Below are positions 45,244 through 54,155 of a stretch of 64,000 nucleotides of DNA, in pieces. Location of the stretch: the NCBI RefSeq assembly GCF_001439845.1, contig NZ_JYLO01000008.1:62001-126000 (forward strand), in the 5' to 3' direction. Below the pieces are notes generated by a model, which ran no database searches, was not told the origin of the DNA, and was given only the letters and a program-made list of their open reading frames with translations. A program made the position numbers and the translations under genes. The DNA is from Pseudomonas lactis. Its GTDB lineage: Bacteria; Pseudomonadota; Gammaproteobacteria; Pseudomonadales; Pseudomonadaceae. Numbering within the stretch: position 1 is the stretch's first letter; each line of letters opens with the position of its first letter.

Positions 45244-45621
45244 TTAAGGCTTGATGATGTGCCAGACGCTACCCTTCCCATCACCGGTCTTGTCACCGGC
45301 TTTCTTGTCGTCCTTGTAGGTATAGACAGGCTTGCCTTTGTAGGCCCACTGGCTGGTCTGGTCGTCGCGGGTGATCACCGTCCAATCGCCGGTCTTGGTG
45401 TCGGTGGATTCTGCTTTCAGCGGTGGCCAGTTGGTCGCGCACTGGTCCTTGCACACTGATTTGCCATCAGCGTCCTTGTCGAAGGTGTAGAGCGTCATCC
45501 CCTTGTGATCCACCAACATCCCGTCTTTGGTCATCGCCGGCTCTGCCGCAAACGCCAGGCCTGGCAGCGTCAACACCGCAGATACCAGCAGGGCTTTCCA
45601 GGAAACAGTGCTGTAAGTCAT
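45244..45621 (-). CDS. Secreted small protein of the COG4315/Lipoprotein_15 repeat family
   Basis: 125 residues from ATG 45621, with AAGGAAGG 6 bases upstream; an upstream extension in frame was rejected. A Sec signal peptide covers about residues 1-25 (LPGLAFAAEP cleavage region). The mature part has two family repeats: DGMLVDHKGMTLYTFDKD and the QWAYKGKPVYTYKDD region, with a Cys pair in VCKDQCATNWPP. Function of the family is not established. It is transcribed away from phoB from a gap that contains a Pho box, so phosphate control is possible. Confidence 0.85.
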   Translation of the reverse strand: MTYSTVSWKALLVSAVLTLPGLAFAAEPAMTKDGMLVDHKGMTLYTFDKDADGKSVCKDQCATNWPPLKAESTDTKTGDWTVITRDDQTSQWAYKGKPVYTYKDDKKAGDKTGDGKGSVWHIIKP

Positions 45622-45703
45622 CGGAACCTTCCTTTTGTGGTTGTCAGGATTCGGACCCAAAGGGTAGTCCAGAGTGCCGTTAATTGCCCAAGCGACTAAA
45701 TTA

Positions 45704-45721
45704 CTGTCACACGACTGCAAT
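45704..45721 (+). promoter_or_regulatory. Pho box upstream of phoB
   Basis: CTGTCAC ACGA CTGCAAT, close to the consensus CTGTCAT-N4-CTGTCAT, 52 bases before the phoB ATG. It fits PhoB autoregulation. It also lies 82 bases upstream of the divergent gene at 45621. Confidence 0.8.
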
Positions 45722-45773
45722 AATTCCGTTATCTAATGCGGCGCAAGACAGTTAAATGACAAGAGGATTGAGC

Positions 45774-46463
45774 ATGGTTGGCAGGAGCATTCTGATCGTT
45801 GACGACGAAGCGCCCATTCGCGAAATGATCGCCGTCGCGTTGGAAATGGCCGGCTATGACTGCCTGGAGGCGGAGAACTCCCAGCAGGCCCACGCCATTA
45901 TCGTCGACCGCAAGCCGGACCTGATTCTGCTCGACTGGATGCTGCCCGGCACCTCGGGCATCGAGTTGGCCCGCCGTCTCAAGCGTGACGAGCTGACCGG
46001 GGATATCCCGATCATCATGCTCACCGCCAAGGGCGAAGAGGACAACAAGATCCAGGGCCTGGAAGTCGGCGCCGATGACTACATCACCAAGCCGTTTTCC
46101 CCACGGGAACTGGTGGCACGCCTCAAAGCCGTGCTGCGCCGTGCCGGCCCGACCGATGGCGAAGCGCCTATCGAAGTCGACGGCTTGATCCTGGACCCGA
46201 TCAGCCACCGCGTGACCATCGACGGCAAGCCTGCGGAAATGGGGCCGACCGAATACCGCCTGCTGCAATTCTTCATGACCCACCAGGAGCGCGCCTACAC
46301 CCGTGGCCAACTGCTCGACCAGGTGTGGGGCGGCAACGTCTATGTGGAAGAGCGCACGGTGGATGTGCATATCCGCCGCCTGCGCAAAGCCTTGGGTGAT
46401 GCGTACGAGAATCTGGTACAAACCGTGCGCGGCACCGGCTATCGGTTTTCTACCAAAGGCTGA
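45774..46463 (+). CDS. phoB: PhoB, phosphate regulon response regulator
   Basis: 229 residues from ATG 45774 with GAGGA upstream. The receiver domain (1-120) has the phosphoacceptor Asp54 in [10 protein letters not shown] and Lys105 region YITKPFSP. The C-terminal winged-helix OmpR-type domain (about 130-229) ends [15 protein letters not shown] and [10 protein letters not shown]. It activates Pho-box promoters on phosphate limitation. Followed 59 bases later by phoR. Confidence 0.96.
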   Translation: MVGRSILIVDDEAPIREMIAVALEMAGYDCLEAENSQQAHAIIVDRKPDLILLDWMLPGTSGIELARRLKRDELTGDIPIIMLTAKGEEDNKIQGLEVGADDYITKPFSPRELVARLKAVLRRAGPTDGEAPIEVDGLILDPISHRVTIDGKPAEMGPTEYRLLQFFMTHQERAYTRGQLLDQVWGGNVYVEERTVDVHIRRLRKALGDAYENLVQTVRGTGYRFSTKG

Positions 46464-46522
46464 GCCAGCCGTTTCGTGAATCAATAGCCTGACTTAAACA
46501 GCTGACAAGGACGCATGTTCAA

Positions 46523-47845
46523 GTGAATCAAAACTGGCATGGCACCCTGATCCGCCACATGCTCTTGCTGGTCACCGGCTGCCTGTTGGTGGGGCTGGTC
46601 AGCGGCTACTACGGCTGGAGCCTGGCCGCGGGCATTGCCTTGTACCTGGGCTGGACCCTCAAGCAGTTGCTGCGCTTGCATGAATGGCTGCGCCAGCACA
46701 AACCCGATGAAGCACCGCCCGATGGCTACGGCCTGTGGGGCGAGGTGTTCGACAGCATCTACCACCTGCAACGCCGCGACCAACGGGTACGCGGGCGGCT
46801 GCAAGCGGTGATCGACCGGGTGCAGGAGTCCACCGCCGCGCTCAAGGACGCGGTGATCATGCTCGACAGCGACGGCAACCTGGAATGGTGGAACCGTGCC
46901 GCCGAGACCCTGCTGGGCCTCAAGACGCCCCAGGACAGCGGCCAGCCGGTGACCAACCTGGTGCGCCACCCGCGCTTCAAGGAATACTTCGAGCAGGACA
47001 ACTACGAAGAAGCCCTGGAAATCCCCTCGCCCACCAACGACCGCGTGCGCATCCAGTTGTACCTGACGCGCTACGGCAACAACGAACACTTGATGCTGGT
47101 GCGTGATGTGACCCGTATCCATCAGTTGGAACAGATGCGTAAAGACTTCGTCGCCAACGTCTCCCACGAGCTTCGCACACCGCTGACGGTGATCTGCGGC
47201 TACCTGGAGACGCTGCTGGACAATGTCGACGAGATCAACCCGCGCTGGAGCCGCGCCCTGCAACAGATGCAGCAGCAAGGCTCACGCATGCAGACCCTGC
47301 TCAACGACCTGCTGTTGCTGGCCAAGCTTGAAGCCACGGACTACCCCTCGGACAACCACCCCGTGGCTGTGCAGAGCCTGTTGCAGACGATCAAGAACGA
47401 TGCCCAGGCGCTCTCAGGCGAACGCGGGCAGCAGATCACGCTGGAGGCCGACCCAACCGTATTGCTCAAGGGCAGTGAAGGCGAACTACGCAGCGCCTTC
47501 TCCAACCTGGTGTTCAACGCGGTGAAGTACACCCAGGACAAGGGCAATATCCGCATTCGCTGGTGGGCCGATGAGCATGGCGCACACCTGAGTGTGCAGG
47601 ACTCGGGGATCGGTATCGACGCCAAGCACCTGCCGCGCCTGACCGAGCGCTTCTACCGTGTCGATTCCAGCCGTAACTCCAATACCGGCGGCACCGGGCT
47701 GGGCCTGGCCATCGTCAAACATGTGCTGTTGCGCCATCGGGCCCGCTTGGAAATCAGCAGCGTGCTGGGGCATGGCAGTACCTTTACCTGTCACTTTCCG
47801 CCGGCGCAGGTAAACCGTTCGCGAGCGGTCGAGGCCGATGATTAA
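46523..47845 (+). CDS. phoR: PhoR, phosphate sensor histidine kinase
   Basis: 440 residues from GTG 46523. Two N-terminal hydrophobic segments (about 12-45) with almost no periplasmic loop are typical of PhoR, which senses phosphate through PstSCAB-PhoU rather than directly. A PAS domain (about 95-195) is followed by HisKA with His215 in VSHELRTPL, and the HATPase domain with NLVFNAVKYT, DSGIGI and GTGLGLAIV. It phosphorylates PhoB. Confidence 0.95.
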   Translation: MNQNWHGTLIRHMLLLVTGCLLVGLVSGYYGWSLAAGIALYLGWTLKQLLRLHEWLRQHKPDEAPPDGYGLWGEVFDSIYHLQRRDQRVRGRLQAVIDRVQESTAALKDAVIMLDSDGNLEWWNRAAETLLGLKTPQDSGQPVTNLVRHPRFKEYFEQDNYEEALEIPSPTNDRVRIQLYLTRYGNNEHLMLVRDVTRIHQLEQMRKDFVANVSHELRTPLTVICGYLETLLDNVDEINPRWSRALQQMQQQGSRMQTLLNDLLLLAKLEATDYPSDNHPVAVQSLLQTIKNDAQALSGERGQQITLEADPTVLLKGSEGELRSAFSNLVFNAVKYTQDKGNIRIRWWADEHGAHLSVQDSGIGIDAKHLPRLTERFYRVDSSRNSNTGGTGLGLAIVKHVLLRHRARLEISSVLGHGSTFTCHFPPAQVNRSRAVEADD

Positions 47846-47866
47846 GTGGAAGTGAGCACGGCCCAC

Positions 47867-47955
47867 TGTGGGAGCTGGCTTGCCTGCGATGGCGGCGGGT
47901 CAGCCAAATTATCGGTAGCAGGCAGACCGCCATCGCAGGCAAGACAGCTCCCACA
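47867..47955. repeat. REPIN after phoR (GAGCTGGCTTGCCTGC class)
   Basis: Inverted REP pair, TGGGAGCTGGCTTGC at the left and GCAAGACAGCTCCCA at the right, with one substitution in the right arm. It starts 21 bases after the phoR stop. Confidence 0.9.
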
Positions 47956-48102
47956 AGGGTTCTGCGACACGACTTTGCAGCCCCGCCCGGCAGCGGGCAC
48001 TAGGCAAGCGCCCCGTCAGCCGCTACATTGGCCGACTTGTGCCTGCCTTTCAGGCCCACCTGTCACCCCTTATTGAACACACGGAACCTGCAAAACCCCA
48101 TC

Positions 48103-49443
48103 ATGGACCCTTCCCCTGGCATTACCCTGGCTACACTCTTCGCCGATTTCGGCATGATTCTTTTTGCACTGATCCTGGTACTGCTCAACGGCTTCTTCGT
48201 TGCGGCGGAATTTGCCATGGTCAAACTGCGCGCCACCCGCGTCGAGGCCATCGCCCATAAGAACGGCTGGCGCGGGCAGATCCTGCGTACCGTGCACAGC
48301 CAGCTCGACGCCTACCTGTCGGCCTGCCAGCTGGGTATCACCCTGGCGTCCCTGGGCCTGGGCTGGGTCGGTGAACCGGCCTTTGCGCACATCCTCGAGC
48401 CGATGCTGGGCGCGGTCGGCGTGCAGTCGCCGGAAGTGATCAAGGGCGTGTCGTTCTTTGCCGCCTTCTTCGTGATTTCCTACCTGCACATCGTGGTCGG
48501 CGAACTGGCCCCCAAGTCCTGGGCGATCCGCAAACCCGAGCTGCTGTCGCTGTGGACGGCCGTGCCGCTGTACCTGTTCTACTGGGCGATGTACCCGGCC
48601 ATCTACCTGCTCAACGCCAGTGCCAACGCCATTTTGCGCATCGCTGGCCAAGGCGAGCCTGGCCCGCACCATGAGCACCATTACAGCCGCGAAGAACTCA
48701 AGCTGATCCTGCACTCCAGCCGTGGCCAGGACCCCAGCGACCAAGGCATGCGCGTACTGGCCTCCGCCGTGGAAATGGGCGAGCTGGAAGTGGTGGACTG
48801 GGCCAACTCCCGGGAAGACCTGGTGACCCTGGATTTCAACGCCCCGCTCAAGGAAATCCTCGCGCTGTTCCGTCGTCACAAATTCAGCCGTTACCCGGTG
48901 TATGACGCGGTGCGCAACGAGTTTGTCGGCTTGTTGCACATCAAGGATTTGCTGCTGGAGCTGGCGGCCCTGGACCATATCCCCGAATCGTTCAACCTGG
49001 CCGAATTGACCCGCCCGCTGGAACGCGTATCGCGGCATATGCCGTTGTCGCAACTGCTGGAGCAGTTCCGCAAAGGCGGCGCGCACTTCGCCCTGGTGGA
49101 AGAAGCCGACGGCAAGATCATCGGCTACCTGACCATGGAAGACGTACTGGAAGTGCTGGTGGGCGATATCCAGGACGAACACCGCAAGGCCGAGCGCGGC
49201 ATCCTCGCCTACCAGCCCGGCAAACTGCTGGTGCGTGGCGATACGCCGTTGTTCAAGGTGGAGCGCCTGTTGGGCGTCGACCTGGACCACATCGAAGCCG
49301 AAACCCTGGCCGGCCTGATCTACGACACGCTCAAGCGCGTGCCGGAAGAAGAGGAAGTGCTGGAAGTGGAAGGCTTGCGGATCATCATCAAGAAGATGAA
49401 AGGGCCGAAGATCGTACTGGCCAAGGTGCTGCTGCTGGACTGA
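48103..49443 (+). CDS. Hemolysin-like DUF21/CBS/CorC_HlyC membrane protein
   Basis: 446 residues from ATG 48103. DUF21 membrane domain (about 10-200, four hydrophobic segments, with LNGFFVAAEFAMVKLR and SYLHIVVGELAPKSWAI), two CBS domains (about 220-340) and a C-terminal CorC_HlyC domain (about 355-440). Related proteins are implicated in divalent cation, especially Mg2+, efflux or homeostasis; the hemolysin name is historical. The same gene follows phoR in P. aeruginosa. No clear ribosome site was seen at this ATG, but upstream extension lacks family similarity. Confidence 0.87.
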   Translation: MDPSPGITLATLFADFGMILFALILVLLNGFFVAAEFAMVKLRATRVEAIAHKNGWRGQILRTVHSQLDAYLSACQLGITLASLGLGWVGEPAFAHILEPMLGAVGVQSPEVIKGVSFFAAFFVISYLHIVVGELAPKSWAIRKPELLSLWTAVPLYLFYWAMYPAIYLLNASANAILRIAGQGEPGPHHEHHYSREELKLILHSSRGQDPSDQGMRVLASAVEMGELEVVDWANSREDLVTLDFNAPLKEILALFRRHKFSRYPVYDAVRNEFVGLLHIKDLLLELAALDHIPESFNLAELTRPLERVSRHMPLSQLLEQFRKGGAHFALVEEADGKIIGYLTMEDVLEVLVGDIQDEHRKAERGILAYQPGKLLVRGDTPLFKVERLLGVDLDHIEAETLAGLIYDTLKRVPEEEEVLEVEGLRIIIKKMKGPKIVLAKVLLLD

Positions 49444-49462
49444 CTGCAGGCGCAGTGCTGTG

Positions 49463-49551
49463 TGTGGGAGCGGGCTTGCCCGCGATAGCGGTGGGTCAGC
49501 CAGCGCATCGTTGACTGATAGATTGCTATCGAGGGCAAGCCCGCTCCCACA
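49463..49551. repeat. REPIN (GAGCGGGCTTGCCCGC class) between convergent genes
   Basis: Inverted pair beginning TGTGGGAGCGGGCTTGCC and ending GGGCAAGCCCGCTCCCAC. This is the second REP class of the window. It sits between the rightward hemolysin-like gene and the leftward response regulator, where it could act as a shared 3' hairpin. Confidence 0.9.
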
Positions 49552-49575
49552 TGGACCAAGCGTCGCCTTGAAGGG

Positions 49576-50475
49576 TCACGCACCCGGCACGAAATGCTTC
49601 TGCGCCGTGCCACGGGCGATCAGGCGGGAAATGTAATCCAGCTTCTGCGCATCCTGGTCGATAAAGCGGAAGGTCAGTTGCAACCAGTCGCTGTCGGGCT
49701 TGGGCTCGTAGGCGACGATGGCGTGCAGGTAGCCGTTGAGCCGTGCGACTTCGGCGTTGTCGCCCTGCTCAAGGTCGAGCACGGCGCTTTCCAGTACCTG
49801 AGGCAGGACCTCGCCACGCTTTACCACCAGCAACGCCTCCTTGATGCTCAGGGCCTTGATCACGCATTGCTGGGTGCCGCTTGCGAGGCGCAACTGGCCC
49901 TGACCGCGACTGCCAGCCGGCGCCGCTGCCGCGGGGGCCTTGACGGGCGGGGTGTTGAGCAGGCCTTTGCTGGGCGCCGCCACCGGGGCCGGCTTGACCG
50001 CTTCGGGTTTGCCGCCGGTCAGGGCGCTCAGGGAGTCGTTGCCGAAGGCTGAGTTCATCTTGGTCGGCGCGCTGGCAATCAGTGCATCGAGGCGACCGAT
50101 CTTGTGCAGGGCCTGCTTGACCTTGTTGAGCAACTGCTCGTTGGTGAACGGCTTGCTGACGTAGCCGGAAACGCCTGCCTGGATGGCCTGCACCACGTTT
50201 TCCTTGTCGCCACGACTAGTCACCATCACGAACGGCATGGCCTTCAGGTGGGCTTGCTCGCGGCACCAGGTCAACAGCTCAAGGCCGGACATTTCCGGCA
50301 TTTCCCAGTCACACAGCACCAGGTCGAAGGTTTCGCGCATCAGGATGGATTGCGCCTTTTTGCCGTTCACCGCATCTTCGATCTTGATCCCAGGGAAGTA
50401 ATTGCGCAGGCACTTCTTCACCAGGTCGCGAATAAACGAGGCGTCATCCACCACCAACACACTGACTTTACTCAT
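49576..50475 (-). CDS. Response regulator with C-terminal PilZ-like domain
   Basis: 299 residues. The CheY-like receiver (1-122) has Asp10/Asp11, phosphoacceptor Asp56 in LVLCDWEMP, and Lys in GYVSKPF. An Ala/Pro linker (about 135-190) leads to a C-terminal domain of about 100 residues resembling a divergent PilZ/single-domain output. It lacks a DNA-binding domain. The P. aeruginosa homologue occupies the same place next to phoU. No histidine kinase partner is adjacent. Function unknown; cyclic-di-GMP binding is only a suggestion. Confidence 0.8.
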   Translation of the reverse strand: MSKVSVLVVDDASFIRDLVKKCLRNYFPGIKIEDAVNGKKAQSILMRETFDLVLCDWEMPEMSGLELLTWCREQAHLKAMPFVMVTSRGDKENVVQAIQAGVSGYVSKPFTNEQLLNKVKQALHKIGRLDALIASAPTKMNSAFGNDSLSALTGGKPEAVKPAPVAAPSKGLLNTPPVKAPAAAAPAGSRGQGQLRLASGTQQCVIKALSIKEALLVVKRGEVLPQVLESAVLDLEQGDNAEVARLNGYLHAIVAYEPKPDSDWLQLTFRFIDQDAQKLDYISRLIARGTAQKHFVPGA

Positions 50476-50590
50476 CGACCCTTCATCCTATAAAAACGTC
50501 TGCAAAACGCCTGACTGATGGCATTTTGCCAAAACTCGCGGGTCACAGAAGGACTTTATGGCGCCTGCTGTGCAAAAAATTCAGATGCCA

Positions 50591-50623
50591 CAAACGAAAA
50601 CGCCCGGCCAGAGGCCGGGCGTT
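50591..50623 (-). terminator. Intrinsic terminator after phoU
   Basis: AACGCCCGGCC (50599-50609) pairs with GGCCGGGCGTT (50613-50623) around loop AGA. On the minus strand it is followed by TTTCGTTT. It ends the pst-phoU transcript 17 bases past the phoU stop. Confidence 0.9.
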
Positions 50624-50639
50624 AATTTCTCGGGCAACC

Positions 50640-51401
50640 TTACTTATCGTCAGATTCGCCCGAAACATTAGGGATTAGATCAGCAGTGCCTTCAACTTCG
50701 GCTTTCATGCGCTTGAGGCCCATGTGCCGCACGTCGGTGCCGCGCACCAGATAAATCACCAGTTCCGAGATATTGCGCGCATGGTCGCCGATACGCTCCA
50801 GGGAACGCAGCACCCAAATGATGTTCAAGACTCGCGAGATCGAGCGCGGGTCTTCCATCATGTAAGTGGCCAACTCACGCAGCGCAGTCTTGTATTCGCG
50901 GTCGATGATTTTGTCGTACTGGGCCACAGACAACGCCAGTTCGGCGTCAAAGCGAGCGAAGGCGTCGAGGGCATCACGCACCATGTTGCGCACCTGATCG
51001 CCGATATGGCGCACTTCCACGTAGCCACGAGGGGCTTCACCCTCCTCGCACAGCTGGATGGCGCGGCGGGCAATCTTGGTGGCTTCGTCACCGATGCGCT
51101 CCAGGTCGATCACCGACTTGGAAATGCTGATGATCAAACGCAGGTCCGAGGCCGCCGGCTGGCGACGGGCGAGAATGCGCAGGCACTCTTCGTCGATATT
51201 GCGTTCCATCTGGTTGATCTGCTCATCAATCTCACGCACCTGCTGGGCCAGGCCCGAGTCGGCCTCGATCAGCGCGGTGACCGCATCGTTGACTTGCTTC
51301 TCCACCAGCCCGCCCATCGCCAGGAGGTGGCTGCGCACTTCCTCAAGCTCGGCATTGAACTGCGCGGAGATGTGGTGGGTAAGGCCTTCTTTGCTAATCA
51401 T
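50640..51401 (-). CDS. phoU: PhoU, negative regulator of the phosphate regulon
   Basis: 253 residues, two PhoU three-helix repeats with the metal-binding E/D motifs (EIDEQINQMERNIDEECL and RIGDEATKIA; the second repeat has ERIGDHARNISE). It links PstB to PhoR and keeps PhoR in phosphatase mode when phosphate is plentiful. It lies 70 bases downstream of pstB and is the last gene of the leftward pst operon, followed by a strong terminator. Confidence 0.95.
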   Translation of the reverse strand: MISKEGLTHHISAQFNAELEEVRSHLLAMGGLVEKQVNDAVTALIEADSGLAQQVREIDEQINQMERNIDEECLRILARRQPAASDLRLIISISKSVIDLERIGDEATKIARRAIQLCEEGEAPRGYVEVRHIGDQVRNMVRDALDAFARFDAELALSVAQYDKIIDREYKTALRELATYMMEDPRSISRVLNIIWVLRSLERIGDHARNISELVIYLVRGTDVRHMGLKRMKAEVEGTADLIPNVSGESDDK

Positions 51402-51471
51402 GTTGGCGTCCTTGGAGCGTCCGGTAAGGTGCGGAGAACCGCAGCGTCAGTGCAATCAGAACCACAGCTTC

Positions 51472-52305
51472 CTAGCCGTAGCGACCGGTGATGTAGTCTT
51501 CGGTCTGCTTCTTCGCCGGATTGGTGAACAGGGTGTCGGTATCACCGAACTCCACCAGCTTGCCCATGTACATGAACGCGGTGTAGTCGGAAACCCGCGC
51601 CGCCTGTTGCATGTTGTGGGTGACGATGACGATGGTGAACTTGGACTTGAGCTCGTAGATCAGCTCTTCGACTTTCAGGGTGGAGATCGGGTCGAGGGCC
51701 GAGCACGGTTCGTCGAGCAGCAACACTTCCGGCTCTACGGCGATGGTACGGGCGATCACCAGACGCTGCTGCTGGCCGCCGGACAAGCCGAGTGCCGATT
51801 CGTGCAGGCGGTCCTTGACCTCGTCCCACAATGCCGCGCCCTTGAGCGCCCATTCAACCGCTTCGTCGAGGATGCGTTTCTTGTTGATGCCCTGGATACG
51901 CAGGCCGTAGACCACGTTTTCGTAGATGGTCTTGGGGAACGGGTTGGGCTTCTGGAACACCATGCCCACGCGGCGACGCAGCTCGGCCACGTCTTCGCCC
52001 TTGCGGTAGATATTGGTGCCGTAGAGGTTGATCGCACCTTCTACACGGCAACCGTCCACCAGGTCATTCATGCGGTTGAAGGTTCGCAGCAGCGTGGACT
52101 TGCCGCAGCCCGACGGGCCGATGAAGGCGGTCACGCGTTGCTTGGGGATGTTCATGCTGACGTCGAACAACGCCTGCTTGTCGCCGTAGTACAGGCTCAG
52201 GCCAGGGACTTCGATGGCCACGGTTTCCTGGGCCAGGCTCAGGCTCTGCTTGTCGCGACCCAGGGCAGACATGTTGATGCCGTGGGATTGGGTTTCGTGT
52301 TGCAT
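51472..52305 (-). CDS. pstB: PstB, phosphate ABC transporter ATPase
   Basis: 277 residues. Walker [11 protein letters not shown]-loop [12 protein letters not shown], signature LSGGQQQRL, Walker [14 protein letters not shown] and switch His in [10 protein letters not shown]. It powers PstA/PstC. The N-terminal 30 residues before the core are less conserved, so a start slightly downstream (Met12) cannot be excluded. Separated from pstA by 164 bases that hold a REPIN. Confidence 0.95.
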   Translation of the reverse strand: MQHETQSHGINMSALGRDKQSLSLAQETVAIEVPGLSLYYGDKQALFDVSMNIPKQRVTAFIGPSGCGKSTLLRTFNRMNDLVDGCRVEGAINLYGTNIYRKGEDVAELRRRVGMVFQKPNPFPKTIYENVVYGLRIQGINKKRILDEAVEWALKGAALWDEVKDRLHESALGLSGGQQQRLVIARTIAVEPEVLLLDEPCSALDPISTLKVEELIYELKSKFTIVIVTHNMQQAARVSDYTAFMYMGKLVEFGDTDTLFTNPAKKQTEDYITGRYG

Positions 52306-52372
52306 GGGATGCTCCCTGTGCTACCAATTCATTTCGTTGAACCGCCGGGGCGGCTTACTCAAATTCTGTGCC

Positions 52373-52459
52373 TGTGGGAGCTGGCTTGCCTGCGATGGCA
52401 TCACTGCGGTCTTACTGATACACCGCGTCGTCTGCATCGCAGGCAAGCCAGCTCCCACA
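52373..52459. repeat. REPIN between pstA and pstB (GAGCTGGCTTGCCTGC class)
   Basis: Inverted REP pair, TGTGGGAGCTGGCTTGCC and GGCAAGCCAGCTCCCACA. It lies inside the pst operon, only 10 bases past the pstA stop, so it is transcribed and could shield the upstream message or lower pstB-phoU expression. Confidence 0.9.
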
Positions 52460-52469
52460 TTGGATCGCA

Positions 52470-54140
52470 TTAACTGTCCAACGCCTTGTACTTCTCGCGC
52501 AGGTGGTTACGAATCCACACCGCCGACAGGTTGAGCGTGGCGATCACCAGTACCAGTAGCAAGGCAGTGGCGTACACCAACGGCCGTGCGGCTTCGACGT
52601 TGGGGCTCTGGAAGCCGACGTCATAAATATGGAAACCCAGGTGCATGATCTTCTGGTCCAAGTGCAGGTACGGATAGTTACCGTCCAGCGGCAGCGACGG
52701 CGCCAGCTTCACTACACCCACCAACATCAGTGGTGCCACCTCACCGGCGGCACGCGCCACGGCGAGGATCATGCCGGTCATCATTGCCGGGCTGGCCATC
52801 GGCAGCACGATCTTCCACAGCGTTTCCGCCTTGGTCGCGCCGAGTGCCAGGGAGCCTTCACGCACAGTGCGGGGAATGCGCGCCAAGCCTTCTTCGGTGG
52901 CCACGATCACCACCGGCACCGCCAGCAGGGCCAGGGTCAGCGAGGCCCAGAGCAGCCCCGGCGTACCGAAGGTCGGCGCCGGCAGGGCTTCAGCGAAGAA
53001 CAGACGGTCGACCGAGCCCCCCAATACATACACGAAGAAGCCCAGGCCGAAAACGCCGTAGACGATAGCCGGTACACCGGCCAGGTTGTTCACGGCGATG
53101 CGGATGATGCGGGTCAAGGTGTTCTGCTTGGCGTACTCACGCAGGTACACCGCGGCCAGTACGCCAAACGGGGTCACGATCATTGCCATGATCAGGGTCA
53201 TCATCACGGTGCCGAAGATGGCCGGGAAGATCCCGCCTTCGGTGTTGGCTTCCCGTGGGTCATCACTGAGGAATTCCCAGACCTTGCTGAAGTAGAAGCC
53301 GATTTTGGTCATGGTGCCCATGGCGTTCGGCTGGTAGGCGTGCACCACTTTGCCGATACCGATTTCCACTTCCTTACCGTTGCCGTCACGTGCGGTGAGG
53401 GCGTCGCGGTTGAACTGTGCGTGCAGGTCGGCCAGGCGCGCTTCGATGTCTTGGTAGCGGGCGTTCAGCTCAGCGCGGTCGGCGTCCATGTCGGCCTGGG
53501 CGGCTGCGTCGAGCTTGCCTTCCAGTTCCAGTTTGCGACCGTGCAGGCGGATGCGCTCCAGCCCGGCGTTGATCGCGCCGATATCGGATTTTTCCAAGGT
53601 CTTGAGCTGAGCGGCGAGCTTGTTCACACGCTCGACACGCGCCTGCAGTTCCGGCCACGCAGCTTCGCCTTCAGCGATAACCTTGCCATCCTGCTTGACG
53701 TTGACCAGGGTGCCGTAGAAGTTGCCCCACTCACGACGCTCGATGGCCATCAGGTTCGCAGGCTTGGTCTGGTCCTTCAGCCACTCGCCGACGATCCAGG
53801 TGAAATCGTTGCCGTTCAGGTCGCGGTTGCCGACCTTGATCAGCTCACGGGTCATGAATTCCGGGCCTTGGTCCGGCACCGGCAGGCCCGCGCTTTTCAG
53901 GCGCTCACGCGGCACTTCTTCTTTCTGCACCACTTCGCCGATCACGATGTGGTTGGCCTGGCCTGGCACGTTGTAGTTGGCCTGGATCAGGTCGGCCGGC
54001 CAGAAATGGCCCAGGCCCCGCACCGCAATCACAGCCAGCAAACCAATGGTCATGATGACCGCGATGGACACCGCGCCACCGCTGATCCAGACGCCGGGGG
54101 CGCCGCTCTTGAACCATCCATTCAGGGAGTTCTGTTTCAC
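52470..54140 (-). CDS. pstA: PstA, phosphate ABC transporter permease (long form)
   Basis: 556 residues, nearly twice the E. coli length. The N-terminal transmembrane helix (about 18-42) is followed by a large insert (about 45-300) with a charged coiled-coil stretch (AELQARVERVNKLAAQLKTL and onward to about 245). The five-helix permease core (about 310-550) contains EEGLARIPRTVREGSLALGA, the coupling-loop EAA motif. The long form is usual in Pseudomonas. It starts 15 bases after pstC. Confidence 0.93.
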   Translation of the reverse strand: MKQNSLNGWFKSGAPGVWISGGAVSIAVIMTIGLLAVIAVRGLGHFWPADLIQANYNVPGQANHIVIGEVVQKEEVPRERLKSAGLPVPDQGPEFMTRELIKVGNRDLNGNDFTWIVGEWLKDQTKPANLMAIERREWGNFYGTLVNVKQDGKVIAEGEAAWPELQARVERVNKLAAQLKTLEKSDIGAINAGLERIRLHGRKLELEGKLDAAAQADMDADRAELNARYQDIEARLADLHAQFNRDALTARDGNGKEVEIGIGKVVHAYQPNAMGTMTKIGFYFSKVWEFLSDDPREANTEGGIFPAIFGTVMMTLIMAMIVTPFGVLAAVYLREYAKQNTLTRIIRIAVNNLAGVPAIVYGVFGLGFFVYVLGGSVDRLFFAEALPAPTFGTPGLLWASLTLALLAVPVVIVATEEGLARIPRTVREGSLALGATKAETLWKIVLPMASPAMMTGMILAVARAAGEVAPLMLVGVVKLAPSLPLDGNYPYLHLDQKIMHLGFHIYDVGFQSPNVEAARPLVYATALLLVLVIATLNLSAVWIRNHLREKYKALDS

Positions 54141-54155
54141 AGACTTCTACCTTTC

